Shown here piece by piece: positions 42,930 through 51,392 of a stretch of 64,000 bases of DNA. This DNA comes from Saccharopolyspora kobensis (GTDB lineage: Bacteria > Actinomycetota > Actinomycetes > Mycobacteriales > Pseudonocardiaceae): positions 186,001 through 250,000 of the forward strand of contig NZ_FNVB01000002.1 in the NCBI RefSeq assembly GCF_900108315.1, in the 5' to 3' direction. The stretch's first letter is position 1. Every line of letters starts with the position of its first letter. Under the pieces are notes generated by a model that was not told the origin of the DNA, searched no databases, and saw only the letters and a program-made list of their open reading frames with translations. The translations under genes were made by a program, and so were the position numbers.

Positions 42930-43048
42930 GGCGGGGCCCTCCTGTCGACTGCAGTCACCGGGTACAACGAACCAGACCCGACAAATGCTCCCGCACCGGG
43001 CAGAGGTGATGGAGGTCCTCTCCCGCGGGCCCCATAGAATTCGTTCCG

Positions 43049-44125
43049 ATGCGGGCGCACAGAACGAAAACACTCCTCTTCGTGGCCGTCAGCGGTGTGC
43101 TGGCGCTCGCGCTGCTGATCAGCGACCAGTACCTGCCGGGGCTGCCGCTGCAGCCCAAGCAGTTACCGGCCGCGGTGGTCACCATGGGCGACAGCACGCT
43201 GTCCGGCGAAGGCGGCGGCGACTACGCGGTGGGGACCAACGGCGAGCGCGGGAACTGGTGCCACCGCTCGGCCGCCGCACCGATCCACCAGCTCCAGCTG
43301 CCGCCCGATGTGACCCGCATCAACCTGGCCTGCTCCGGTGCCCGCGCGGAGGTCGTCGGCGCCGACCCGGACCCGGGCCACGCGGAGGGCTCGCAGTCGG
43401 CGCAGCTGGCCGAGCTCGCCAAGCGCTACCGCATCACCGACGTCGTGGTGCAGGTCGGCGCGAACGACGTGGGCTTCACCGACACGGTCAACCAGTGCGT
43501 GGAGGCCTGGGTGCGCCGCGCCGAGGAGGGCTGCGCCGGGCAGCTGCGCAGCGACTGGCCGCGGCGGATCGAGCGGATGCAGCCGAAGGTCCGCAGCGCG
43601 CTGGAGGACATCCGCGCCGCCATGGACAGCGCCGGGTACACCCCGAGCAGCTACTCGCTGGTGGTGCAGTCCTACGCCTCCCCGGTCGGCCCCGACGTCC
43701 GCCCCGAGCTGCAGAACCTGTCCGGTTGCCCGTTCCTGACCAGCGACCTGCAGTGGATCCGGGACACCGGCGTGCCGCAGCTGGCGAACGGGTTGCACGA
43801 GGTCGCCCAGCAGGTCGGCGCCCGGTTCCTGGACCACTCCCGGGCAGGCTCGGGCCGCGAGGCCTGCACCGGCGACCCCAAGACGGGCGAGGGCGAGTGG
43901 TTCACCCGCCTGTCGGTGGACTGGGCGAGCCTCCAGGACGAATCCCGCGCGGCGCACGCGATGCAGGAGTCCTACCACGCCAACGCCGCGGGCCACCGCC
44001 AGCTGGGCCGCTGCCTGAGCGAATTCCTCGCCACCACCGAAGAAACGGCGTCCTGCCTCCCGGACGACCGCGGCAACCTCCACCTGGCCACCAACACAGC
44101 ATCGGCCCTCCCCTCGCACCCCTAA
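43049..44125 (+). CDS. Secreted SGNH/GDSL hydrolase
   Basis: A 358-residue hydrolase. Residues 8-25 (TLLFVAVSGVLALALLIS) form a signal anchor or signal peptide. Block I is VTMGDSTLSGEG with the nucleophile Ser, block II NLACSGARAE with Gly, block III VVVQVGANDVGF with Asn, and block V ESYHANAAGHRQL with His and nearby acidic residues. It probably acts on ester bonds outside the membrane, such as O-acetyl or lipid esters. Several Cys (WCH, GC, PDD region) could form disulfides. TAGAAT at 43035-43040 lies 8 bp before the ATG and there is no Shine-Dalgarno, so a leaderless transcript is possible. Confidence 0.87.
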   Translation: MRAHRTKTLLFVAVSGVLALALLISDQYLPGLPLQPKQLPAAVVTMGDSTLSGEGGGDYAVGTNGERGNWCHRSAAAPIHQLQLPPDVTRINLACSGARAEVVGADPDPGHAEGSQSAQLAELAKRYRITDVVVQVGANDVGFTDTVNQCVEAWVRRAEEGCAGQLRSDWPRRIERMQPKVRSALEDIRAAMDSAGYTPSSYSLVVQSYASPVGPDVRPELQNLSGCPFLTSDLQWIRDTGVPQLANGLHEVAQQVGARFLDHSRAGSGREACTGDPKTGEGEWFTRLSVDWASLQDESRAAHAMQESYHANAAGHRQLGRCLSEFLATTEETASCLPDDRGNLHLATNTASALPSHP

Positions 44126-44148
44126 CACCCCGCCCCGCCAGGGTTTTC

Positions 44149-44290
44149 GCAATTTCAATGGAAATCAGACGTCCGATTTCCATTGAAATTGCACGAGGTT
44201 TCGGCGTGTCGGACCCCGACACGCCGGTGCGTGTCGGGTGGTGCGCAACTTCCATTGAAATTGGAGGCGTGATTTCAATTGAAATTGCGC
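44149..44290. repeat. Three-hairpin repeat element, copy 2
   Basis: Hairpin A: GCAATTTCAATGGAAATC (44149-44166) and its exact complement (44175-44192), 18 bp, 8-nt loop. Hairpin B: CGGCGTGTCGG (44202-44212) and CCGACACGCCG (44216-44226), 11 bp, perfect. Hairpin C: 44243-44262 and 44271-44290, 20-bp arms with three mismatches and an 8-nt loop. Same order of parts and same total length (142 nt) as the copy at 21536-21677, although the spacers differ in sequence and length. Confidence 0.85.
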
Positions 44291-44299
44291 CCCCCGCAC

Positions 44300-44324
44300 G
44301 GATCCGCGCCGGACACGCGGATCC
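44300..44324. terminator. Hairpin after three-hairpin element
   Basis: GGATCCGCG and CGCGGATCC form a perfect 9-bp stem with a 7-nt loop between convergent genes; it may terminate either transcript. Confidence 0.5.
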
Positions 44325-44468
44325 ACTGACCCACCGGACGCGCCGGAGGCGCGAAACCTACTGATCCGCCGGACGCGTTGTCCCGCGGATCCGTTGGAGG
44401 GTTGACGCGCCGACTGGCCGTTTCCCGGCGAACCGGTTCTCGGCCAGGCGGCGGGTCAGCGCGCGGCG

Positions 44469-44939
44469 TCAGATCGCCGGGGGGCGGTTCTCGAAGGGCG
44501 TGGACAGGACCACCGTCGTTCGGGTGGAGACCTTCGCCGCTTCGCGGATCTGGCGGAGGAGTTCCTCCAGGCCCAGCGGGGAAGCCACTCGCACCTGGAG
44601 GATGTAGGACTCGTCGCCCGCCACCGAGTAGCACGACTCGATCTGCGGCAGGTGCTCCAGGCGCTGCGGGTAGTCGTCCGGGGCCGCCGGGTCGATCGGA
44701 GTCAGCGAGATGAACGCGGTCAGCGGCAACCCGATCTGGTCACCGTCCACTTTGGCCGTGTAGCCCTGCAGGGCACCGCGCTGCTCCAGCCGCCGGACCC
44801 GCTGGTGCACCGCCGAAACGCTCAGCCCGACGCGCTCGGCCAGATCGGTGAAGCTGCACCGGCCGTCGCGGGCCAGCTCGCGCAGGATGGCGCGGTCGGT
44901 GGCCTCCAGCACGGCCGGAGTTGCGGCTCGCTCGCTCAC
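44469..44939 (-). CDS. Lrp/AsnC family transcriptional regulator
   Basis: A 156-residue single-module Lrp protein. The HTH is ILRELARDGRCSFTDLAERVGLSVSAVHQRVRRLE (about residues 18-52), then the RAM ligand domain with the ALQGYTAKVD hinge and IESCYSVAGDESYILQVR. Normal length for the family; binds DNA as oligomers in response to an amino acid. The GTG at 44939 overlaps the M24 peptidase stop as GTGA, so peptidase and regulator are co-translated. That suggests sensing of an amino acid set free by the peptidase. Confidence 0.92.
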   Translation of the reverse strand: MSERAATPAVLEATDRAILRELARDGRCSFTDLAERVGLSVSAVHQRVRRLEQRGALQGYTAKVDGDQIGLPLTAFISLTPIDPAAPDDYPQRLEHLPQIESCYSVAGDESYILQVRVASPLGLEELLRQIREAAKVSTRTTVVLSTPFENRPPAI

Positions 44940-46078
44940 GCCGGCAGCACCACCAGCTCGTGCGGTTGGTTGTTCACGCTCTCCACGCCGTCCTCGGTGA
45001 CGATGACGATGTCCTCGATCCGCGCACCCCAGCGGCCGGGCTGGTAGATGCCCGGCTCGATGCTGAAGGCCATGCCCGCCTCCAGCTCGATCGCGTTGCC
45101 CCCGACGATGTAGGGCTCCTCGTGCACGTCGAGCCCGATGCCGTGACCGGTGCGGTGCACGAAGTACTCGCCGAACCCGGCGGCGGCGATCGGCTCGCGG
45201 GCGGCGGCGTCGATGGACTCGGCCGTCGCGCCGGGGCGCACCGCCTGCACCGAGGCGCGCTGCGCGGCTTCCAGCACGGCGTAGGTCTCGCGGACGTCGG
45301 CCTGCGCCGGTTCGCCGATCGAGTAGGTGCGGGTGCAGTCGGAGTTGTAGCCCTCCGCGATCGGGCCGCCGATGTCGATCACGACGACGTCGCCGCGCTC
45401 GATCACCCGGTCCGACACGTCGTGGTGCGGGCTGGCGCCGTTGGGCCCGGAGCCGACGATGACGAACGCCGCCTCGGTGTGGCCCTCTTCGAGGATCGCG
45501 GCGGTGAGGTCGGCGCCGACCTCGGCCTCGGTGCGGCCCGCCTTGAGGAACTCGGCCATCCGGTTGTGCACCCGGTCGATGGCCGCCCCGGCCTTGCGCA
45601 GCGCCTCGATCTCGGCGGCGTCCTTGCGCATCCGCAGCTCCCGCAGCACGCGACCGGCGAGCACCTGCTCGGCGTCGGGCAGCGCGGCGCGCAGCGGCAG
45701 GACGTGCAGCGCGGCCATCGCGTCGGCGACGGCCAGTCGCTTCGGCTTCCCGCCGCGGCCGGCCAGGTCGGCCACCATGGCGTGCGGGTCCTGGCCGTCG
45801 ACCCAGGTGACGACGTCGATGCCGAGCTCGGCCAGCGGGATGTCGGCGAAGCCGAGCTCCTCGAGCTTCGGCAGCACCAGCGCGGGCCGGCCGTCGGCGG
45901 GCAGCACCAGGCAGGTCAGCCGCTCGTGCGACTCACCGCCGGCGCCCAGGAGGTAGCGCAGGTCGGAACCGGGCGAGATCAGCAGCGCGTCGAGGTCAGC
46001 CGCGGCTGCGGTTTCGGCCGCCCGGGTCAGACGGGCGGCGAGCACGGAAGGATCCTGCTTGAACGAGTCGGTCGCCAT
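44936..46078 (-). CDS. M24 family aminopeptidase P / Xaa-Pro dipeptidase-like
   Basis: A 380-residue metallopeptidase of the pita-bread fold. After an N-terminal creatinase-like domain (LDALLISPGSDLRYLLGAGGESHERL), the metal ligands are in order: Asp in VVVIDIGGPI, Asp in YNSDCTRTYSIG, His in VHRTGHGIGLDVHEEPYI, Glu in FSIEPGIYQPG, Glu in ARIEDIVIVTEDG. It cleaves X-Pro bonds in peptides or acts as prolidase. ATG 46078 follows GGGGAGCT. It lies 11 bp after the corrected end of the MFS gene and overlaps the Lrp gene by GTGA, within the ArsR-MFS-M24-Lrp run. Confidence 0.9.
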   Translation of the reverse strand: MATDSFKQDPSVLAARLTRAAETAAAADLDALLISPGSDLRYLLGAGGESHERLTCLVLPADGRPALVLPKLEELGFADIPLAELGIDVVTWVDGQDPHAMVADLAGRGGKPKRLAVADAMAALHVLPLRAALPDAEQVLAGRVLRELRMRKDAAEIEALRKAGAAIDRVHNRMAEFLKAGRTEAEVGADLTAAILEEGHTEAAFVIVGSGPNGASPHHDVSDRVIERGDVVVIDIGGPIAEGYNSDCTRTYSIGEPAQADVRETYAVLEAAQRASVQAVRPGATAESIDAAAREPIAAAGFGEYFVHRTGHGIGLDVHEEPYIVGGNAIELEAGMAFSIEPGIYQPGRWGARIEDIVIVTEDGVESVNNQPHELVVLPA

Positions 46079-46089
46079 AGCTCCCCAGC

Positions 46090-47291
46090 CTAATCCCGAG
46101 GTGAAGCCCCGACGTGCGGGCGGTCCAGCCCCCGCCACCCCGGCAGCGCCACCACCGCCAGCGTGACCAGCGCGTAGCCCGCCCCGGCGGCCCACAGCGC
46201 GGCCCCCACCCAACGCCGTCGACGAGCGCACCCAGCGGAGCGCCACCGAACGCAACCGCACCGGACAGCCCGAGCACCCGGCCACGCATCGCAGGATCGA
46301 CCCGCTCGTAGGAGAGCACCGACAGCGTCGGGTTGATCGCACCCGAAGCCAGCCCCGCGACAGCGATGACGATCAGCAGCACGGGCAGTCCGGGTTCCAG
46401 GGCCATGACGGCATATCGCGGGGCCCCGGCGATGGCGGTGACCAGCACGAACCGCCTGGGCAACCGCGGCCCGAGCCAGCTGTAGCCGAGGTTGCCCAGC
46501 AGCGCGGCGGCGGCCAGGACGCCGCTCATGGCACCGAGCGCGACGGGGCTGCGCAGCACCTCGGCGGCGTAGATCGGGTGGAGGACCCCGATCGCGGCCA
46601 TGTCGAGGGTGTTCATCACGAGCAGGACCAGCACGATCATCACCAGCAGGCGATCGCCGAGCAAGGCGCGGGCACCGGCGCGGAGGTCGGCCAGGTAGCC
46701 GCCGTTCGAGCGCCCGGCGCGGCCGCGGGGAACGCCGAGCGCGGTCAACCCCGCAGCCAGCGCGAAGAGCATTCCCACTGCGAGCAAGACGGTGGTTTCG
46801 GAGACCGCGGCCAGCGCCGCGCCGCCGAGCGGAGCGCCCAGCATCTGCGCGCAGCGGTTGGCCGCGTCGAGCCCTCCGGAGCCGCGTTCCACGGGCATCC
46901 CGGCCCGTTCGAACAGATCGGGAGCCACCGCCCGCCGCGCTGTCTGTCCCGGTGCCCGGCTGGCGCCGAGCAGCGCGGCGAGCGCGAACAGCTGCCACAT
47001 CACGAGGCCGAAGGCGTTGTGCAGCAGCGGAATCGCGACGAGCACCACGGCGGCCGCGAGGTCCGATCCGATGGCGCTGCGGCGGGCGCCGAGCCGGTCC
47101 ACCAGTGGACCCCCCACCGCGGCCAACGCCACCAGCCCGGCCATCTCGACGGCGGCGACGGCGCCCACCAGCATCGCGCTGCCCATCAGCGCCAGCACGA
47201 ACCACGGGACGACCAGCAGCGCGACCGCCGTGGCGAACGCCGACACGCCGGTCGATGTCCACAGCAGGACGACCGGCGCGCGGCCGTTCAC
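46090..47291 (-). CDS. MFS transporter with 3' frameshift
   Basis: A roughly 400-residue, 12-helix major facilitator. The protein reads well from the GTG at 47291 (VVLLWTSTGVSAFATAVALLVVP, loop GGPLVDRLGARRSAIGSD) to GAPLGALVDGVG. There the frame turns into arginine/tryptophan-rich nonsense running into the M24 gene, while the neighbouring frame continues as WVGAALWAAGAGYALVTLAV and stops at 46090, 11 bp before the M24 start. A one-base loss near 46212-46217 explains this. It may be a real mutation or a sequence error; if real, the last helix is replaced. The GTG start overlaps the ArsR stop (GTGA). Cargo unknown; likely a drug or metabolite exporter. Confidence 0.8.
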
Positions 47292-47830
47292 GGCTGCGAG
47301 CGCGGGAAGGCCTGGAACTGCACGGCGACCTGCTCGTCACCGTCCTCGGCAGGACGCCGGTACTCGTCGAGCAGCTCGTGCAGTCGCCGGGTCAGCTCGC
47401 CGAGTTCCTCCGGCCGGAGCCAGAGGAAGGTGTCCGACAGGGATGCCGCCCCGGTCCACTCCGGCGACCACCGCTGCCGTTCGGCCAGGAACGCCGTGCT
47501 CTGGCGGTAGTGCGCGCTGGCGACCTCGTACAGGTACGCGGCCAGCGGCCCCTGTTCGTCCGGGCCGAATTCGCCGGTGGAGACCGCGGTGTGCTCGTGC
47601 ACCGCGCGCCACCAGCGTTCGCGCCGGTTGCCCCGCCCGGTGTCCTCCTCGACGAACCCGTGCTCGGCGAGCTGCCGGAGGTGCCAGCTCGTCGTCCCGC
47701 TGCTCTCCCCCACCCGCGCGGCCAGCTGCGTCGCCGTCGCGGGCCCGTCGCTGCGCAGCATGCCCAACAGCTGCACCCGCAGCGGATGCGCCAACCCGCG
47801 CAGGCTCTTCGCGTCCAACTTCCGGTCCAC
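47288..47830 (-). CDS. ArsR-like helix-turn-helix regulator
   Basis: A 180-residue winged-helix repressor. The DNA-binding part is SLRGLAHPLRVQLLGMLRSDGPATATQLAARVGESSGTTSWHLRQLAEHGFVEE (about residues 8-63), the HTH_20/ArsR type. The C-terminal half (EWTGAASLSDTFLWLRPEELGELTRRLHELLDEY) is a helical ligand or dimer domain seen in actinobacterial exporter regulators. The ArsR metal-binding CxC motif is absent, so it is probably not a metal sensor. The GTG at 47830 was chosen; no good ribosome site precedes it. A 40-bp near-perfect palindrome lies 12 bp upstream and is the likely autoregulatory site for the four-gene operon. Confidence 0.87.
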   Translation of the reverse strand: MDRKLDAKSLRGLAHPLRVQLLGMLRSDGPATATQLAARVGESSGTTSWHLRQLAEHGFVEEDTGRGNRRERWWRAVHEHTAVSTGEFGPDEQGPLAAYLYEVASAHYRQSTAFLAERQRWSPEWTGAASLSDTFLWLRPEELGELTRRLHELLDEYRRPAEDGDEQVAVQFQAFPRSQP

Positions 47831-47842
47831 GCGAGCACGACA

Positions 47843-47882
47843 CGATCGCCAAGAAGCCTTTGCAAAGGGTTCTTGGCGATCG
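47843..47882. promoter_or_regulatory. 40-bp near-perfect palindrome, candidate ArsR operator
   Basis: CGATCGCCAAGAAGCCTTTG and its counterpart CAAAGGGTTCTTGGCGATCG differ from perfect symmetry at one position. The centre CCTTTGCAAAGG is a 12-bp perfect palindrome. It ends 12 bp before the regulator start codon. It could be a double operator or an RNA hairpin in the leader. Confidence 0.6.
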
Positions 47883-47912
47883 ACCCGGAGGCTCGACCTC
47901 CGAATGCGACGA

Positions 47913-47953
47913 GGGGTCGTGTGCGCCCAGAAGTGCTCGGCACTCACGACCCC
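47913..47953. terminator. Hairpin GGGGTCGTG/CACGACCCC after GH32 gene
   Basis: GGGGTCGTG (47913-47921) pairs with CACGACCCC (47945-47953). It lies just beyond the GH32 stop at 47990 and before the ArsR operon promoter. The sequence resembles the hairpin at 63613-63664. Confidence 0.5.
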
Positions 47954-47989
47954 CTGCTCCGGCAGGTAGCGCTCAGCGGGGACCGCGTC

Positions 47990-49528
47990 TCACGGGGTCA
48001 GGTCGAAGACCTCCAGCTCGGCTTTGGCGGCACCGCCGTCCGCGAACAGGCGCACCCGGTCGCTGCCCGGGTCCGGGAACACCAGGTCGGTCAGCACCGC
48101 CCGGCCACCGGCGGCGAAGACCTCCACTCCGGAGCGGTCCGCGATGATGCGCAGCGGCAGGGCGTCCCCGGGCATCGCCAGCGGCGTGGCGTGCCGGGCG
48201 GGGAAGGCCGAACCGACGTGCGCGGAGCCGGACTCGGTGCGGTCGACGAACAGCTCCTGCTCGGCGACGTCGTAGCCGACCCGGGTGCGATGGCCGTCGC
48301 CGGCGAAGACCTCGACGCCGAACGCCGCGGCCGCACTCGGCCGGAAGACCGCGACGACGTCCAGCGCGGTCCCGGAGAACTCCGGGCTCCGCCCGCCGCC
48401 GATCACCCCGTTCCAGGCGCGTCGGTTCGACCGCGCCGAGGTGAGCTCGTCGACCGGTTCCTGCACCAGCCGCACCCCGTCGCCGGTGTCGGTGAGACCG
48501 AGCTGGCGCGGCGTGGTCATCGAACCCCGCCACGGGTCGGTGGGGACCGCCTCCGCGTAGTCCCAGTTGCTCATCCAGCCCAGCCACAGGCGGCGGCCGT
48601 CCGGCACGTCCGAGAACGACTGGGGCGCGTAGAAGTCCGCGCCCCGGTCAACCCAGCGGACCTCCTCCGGTGCGCCGTCGCTGGTGAAGGTGGTGCCGTC
48701 GAAGTCGCCGAGGAAGTACTGCGTCGCCGATCCCCCGGCGGGCCCGCCCGGGTTGATGCTCACGATCAGCACCCACCTGGTGCGCTCGGGATCACCGTCC
48801 ACCGGGAGCTCGAACAGGTCCGGGCACTCCCACACCCCGCCGTGCGCACCGTGCTCGACGCCGAACTCGCTGAGCAGTTCCCAGTCGCGCAGGTTCGGCG
48901 AACCGCAGATGTGGATGCGGTCGCCGACGGCCAGCAGCAGCACCCAGCGACCGGTCGGTGCGTGCCAGAACACCTTGGGGTCGCGGAAGTCCTCTTCGCC
49001 GGGGTTCGGGATCACCGGGTTGCCCGAGTACTTGGTCCAGGTGCGCCCGCGGTCACCGCTGAAGGCGATGCTCTGCTGCTGGGTGTCGCCCGCGCTGGTG
49101 TAGATCGCCACCAAACCCGGCTGCCCGCCGAAGAAGCCGCTCGTGTCGTGGTGGTCGACCACAGCGCTGCCGGAGTAGATCGCACCGAGTTCGTCGGGTT
49201 CCAGGGCCACCGGGAGCTCCTGCCAGCGCACCAGGTCGGTGCTCACCGCGTGGCCCCAGGACATGTTGCCCCACTGATCGCCGTAGGGGTTGTGCTGGAA
49301 GAAGAGGTGGTACTCGCCGTCGAAGTGCACCAAGCCGTTGGGGTCGTTGATCCAGTTGCGGGAGGGGGCGAATCGAACGCTCGGACGCCATTGCGGCGTC
49401 TCCGCCGCCGAAGCGGCGGGACCGGTGAGGGCGTGCAGGGCGCCTAGGCCGAGCACCGCGCTGGACGCGGCGAGGAAACGGCGGCGCGGCAGGACCAACG
49501 GGTGGTGGCGGTCGTCGGGTGTGTTCAC
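47990..49528 (-). CDS. Secreted glycoside hydrolase family 32 fructosidase (levanase/inulinase type)
   Basis: A 512-residue exo-enzyme. The N-terminus holds a twin-arginine signal (PRRRFLAASSAVLGLGAL, ending AASAAE). The five-bladed propeller shows the GH32 motifs: nucleophile Asp in RNWINDPNGLVHF, the RDP motif in EDFRDPKVFWHA, and the acid/base Glu in VWECPDLFEL. The C-terminal beta-sandwich starts near residue 350 (RSNRRAWNGVIGGG). It releases fructose from levan, inulin or sucrose outside the cell. Together with the fructose PTS operon upstream on the same strand it forms a fructan-use unit. A terminator at 49583-49614 suggests its own promoter in the gap after HPr. Confidence 0.92.
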   Translation of the reverse strand: MNTPDDRHHPLVLPRRRFLAASSAVLGLGALHALTGPAASAAETPQWRPSVRFAPSRNWINDPNGLVHFDGEYHLFFQHNPYGDQWGNMSWGHAVSTDLVRWQELPVALEPDELGAIYSGSAVVDHHDTSGFFGGQPGLVAIYTSAGDTQQQSIAFSGDRGRTWTKYSGNPVIPNPGEEDFRDPKVFWHAPTGRWVLLLAVGDRIHICGSPNLRDWELLSEFGVEHGAHGGVWECPDLFELPVDGDPERTRWVLIVSINPGGPAGGSATQYFLGDFDGTTFTSDGAPEEVRWVDRGADFYAPQSFSDVPDGRRLWLGWMSNWDYAEAVPTDPWRGSMTTPRQLGLTDTGDGVRLVQEPVDELTSARSNRRAWNGVIGGGRSPEFSGTALDVVAVFRPSAAAAFGVEVFAGDGHRTRVGYDVAEQELFVDRTESGSAHVGSAFPARHATPLAMPGDALPLRIIADRSGVEVFAAGGRAVLTDLVFPDPGSDRVRLFADGGAAKAELEVFDLTP

Positions 49529-49582
49529 TGGCGCTCCTCTGCTCCGTTGCGTGGACCGTCGTGGGCTGCCAGGAAGCAGCCG

Positions 49583-49614
49583 CCAGCCGTCCCGCGGCGA
49601 GGCGGGACGGCTGG
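49583..49614. terminator. Terminator hairpin at end of fructose PTS operon
   Basis: CCAGCCGTCCCGC (49583-49595) and GCGGGACGGCTGG (49602-49614) form a perfect 13-bp stem with a 6-nt loop, about 25 bp after the HPr stop. Confidence 0.7.
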
Positions 49615-49639
49615 AGAACGTGGGCGAGAACCGGCTGGA

Positions 49640-49915
49640 TCAGGCGGGGGCTTTGTCCAGGTCTTGTTCCAGGAGGGCGGCGAGTTCGTCCAGGGCCGCC
49701 TCGTCGGGGCCGGAGAGCTCGACCTCCTCGCCGTGCCGGGCGCCCAGCGACATCAGGCCCAGGACGCTGGCCGCGTCGACCGGCGCACCGGCCTCGCCGT
49801 CGACGACCTTGGCGACGGTGACCGGCTGGGCTTGCGCGGCGGCGGCCTGGGCGAGCAGCGCGGCCGGGCGGGCGTGCAGGCCGACCGAAGCGGCGATGCG
49901 GACTCGTCGTTGCAT
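49640..49915 (-). CDS. ptsH: Phosphocarrier protein HPr
   Basis: A 91-residue cytoplasmic PTS carrier. The active-site His 14 lies in ASVGLHARPAALLAQAA, and the usual regulatory serine region reads ASVLGLMSLGARHGEEVEL. It takes phosphate from EI and passes it to the fructose EIIA. The length is normal. It lies 22 bp after the EIIBC gene as last gene of the operon, before a strong terminator. The start is ATG 49915. Confidence 0.95.
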   Translation of the reverse strand: MQRRVRIAASVGLHARPAALLAQAAAAQAQPVTVAKVVDGEAGAPVDAASVLGLMSLGARHGEEVELSGPDEAALDELAALLEQDLDKAPA

Positions 49916-49937
49916 CTCGTCATTCCTCTCGAAAAGG

Positions 49938-51392
49938 TCAGGCCGCGACCGCGGTCTTCTCCGGTGCGGCGGTTTCGGTGCGACCGATCTGCTTGGCGAA
50001 CAGGACGGCGAGCGCGGCGACCACGACCCCGGCCGCGATCGCGCCCAGGTACGGCAGCGCGTTGCCGACCAGCGGCAGCACGAAGATGCCGCCGTGCGGC
50101 GCCCGGAGGGTCGCGCCGAAGGCCATCGACAGCGCCCCGGTGGTGGCCGATCCGACCACGATGGACGGGATCACCCGCAGCGGATCGCCCGCGGCGAACG
50201 GGATCGCGCCCTCGGTGATGAACGACGCGCCCAGCAGCCAGGCGGTGCGCCCGCTGGCGCGCTCGGCCGGGGTGAACAGCTTGCCGCGCACCGCCGATGC
50301 CAGCGCCAGGGCCAGCGGCGGCACCATCCCGGCGGCCATCACCGCGGCCATGATCTCCAGCGACGCGGTGGTGGCGATGCTCAGTCCGCCGACGGCGAAG
50401 GTGTAGGCGACCTTGTTGATCGGCCCGCCCATGTCGAAGGCGATCATCGCGCCGAGCAGCGCGCCCAGCAGCGCCGCGTTGGCCCCGGACAGCCCGGTCA
50501 GCCACCCGGTCAGCGCGGTCATGACCAGCGCGATCGGCTTGCCGATGACCACGAACATCAGCAATCCGACGATCAGCGTGCCCAGCAGCGGCAGCACCAC
50601 CACCGGCATGATCCCGGCGATGCCGCGCGGCACCCTGATCTTCTTGAGCGCGACGAGCACCGCACCGGCCAGCAGACCGGCGATCAGCCCGCCGAGGAAG
50701 CCCGCGCCGACGGTCACCGCCACCGCGCCGCCGACGAAGCCGGGGGCGATCGCGGGCCGGTCGGCGATGGCGAAGGCGATGAACCCGGCCAGCACCGGCA
50801 CCAGGAACTCGAAGGCGGTGGAACCGACCTGGTTGAACAGCGCCGCCCAGCTGACCAGGCTCGCCGCGTCGAAGTGCTCGGTGACCGGCGGCGCCTCGGT
50901 GATCTGGTAGCCGCCGAGCGCGAAGCTCAGCGCGATCAGCAGACCGCCCGCGGCCACGAACGGGATCATGTAGCTGACACCGGTCATCAACCACTGCCGC
51001 AGCCGGGTGCCGAAACCGGTCCCGGCGACGACCTTGCTGGCCAGTTCCGGTTCCGCCGCGGCGGGTTCCGGCGTCGCGGCCGGTTGCTGCGCGGCGGCGT
51101 CGGCGGCGCGCAGCAGGAGGCCGGCGGCGTCGTTGATCGCCTGCTTGACCGGCGCCTCCACCACCGGCTTGCCCGCGAAGCGGTCCCGGTCGCGCACGCC
51201 CACGTCGGCGGCCAGGATCACCGCGTCGGCCGCTTCGATGTCCGCAGTGGACAGTGGTGTGGAACCCGCCGAACCCTGGGTCTCCACCAGCATTTCGTGC
51301 CCGGCGTCCTTGGCCGCCTGTTCCAGGGCCTCGGCCGCCATGTAGGTGTGCGCGATGCCCGTCGGGCACGCGGTGACGGCGACGTACTTCAC
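49938..51392 (-). CDS. fruA: Fructose PTS EIIBC component
   Basis: A 484-residue PTS permease. Residues 1-100 form the IIB domain with the phosphorylated Cys 9 in AVTACPTGIAHTYMAAE. A Pro/Ala-rich linker (about 105-125) leads to the IIC membrane domain with VSYMIPFVAAGGLLIALSFALGG, AFDMGGPINKVAYTF and SFITEGAIPFAAGDPLRVIPS. It imports fructose and phosphorylates it to fructose-1-phosphate. The GTG start forms GTGA with the EIIA stop. Classical FruA of E. coli has an extra IIB; here there is a single one with separate EIIA. Confidence 0.94.
   Translation of the reverse strand: MKYVAVTACPTGIAHTYMAAEALEQAAKDAGHEMLVETQGSAGSTPLSTADIEAADAVILAADVGVRDRDRFAGKPVVEAPVKQAINDAAGLLLRAADAAAQQPAATPEPAAAEPELASKVVAGTGFGTRLRQWLMTGVSYMIPFVAAGGLLIALSFALGGYQITEAPPVTEHFDAASLVSWAALFNQVGSTAFEFLVPVLAGFIAFAIADRPAIAPGFVGGAVAVTVGAGFLGGLIAGLLAGAVLVALKKIRVPRGIAGIMPVVVLPLLGTLIVGLLMFVVIGKPIALVMTALTGWLTGLSGANAALLGALLGAMIAFDMGGPINKVAYTFAVGGLSIATTASLEIMAAVMAAGMVPPLALALASAVRGKLFTPAERASGRTAWLLGASFITEGAIPFAAGDPLRVIPSIVVGSATTGALSMAFGATLRAPHGGIFVLPLVGNALPYLGAIAAGVVVAALAVLFAKQIGRTETAAPEKTAVAA

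Larger units (their letters stand above)
44126..44468. other. Intergenic region with repeat element and hairpins
   Basis: A 343-bp gap between convergent genes (SGNH hydrolase and Lrp regulator). It contains copy 2 of the three-hairpin element (44149-44290) and another hairpin at 44300-44324. From 44325 to 44468 it is rich in CGG/CGC direct and inverted scraps, with no gene. Confidence 0.6.
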
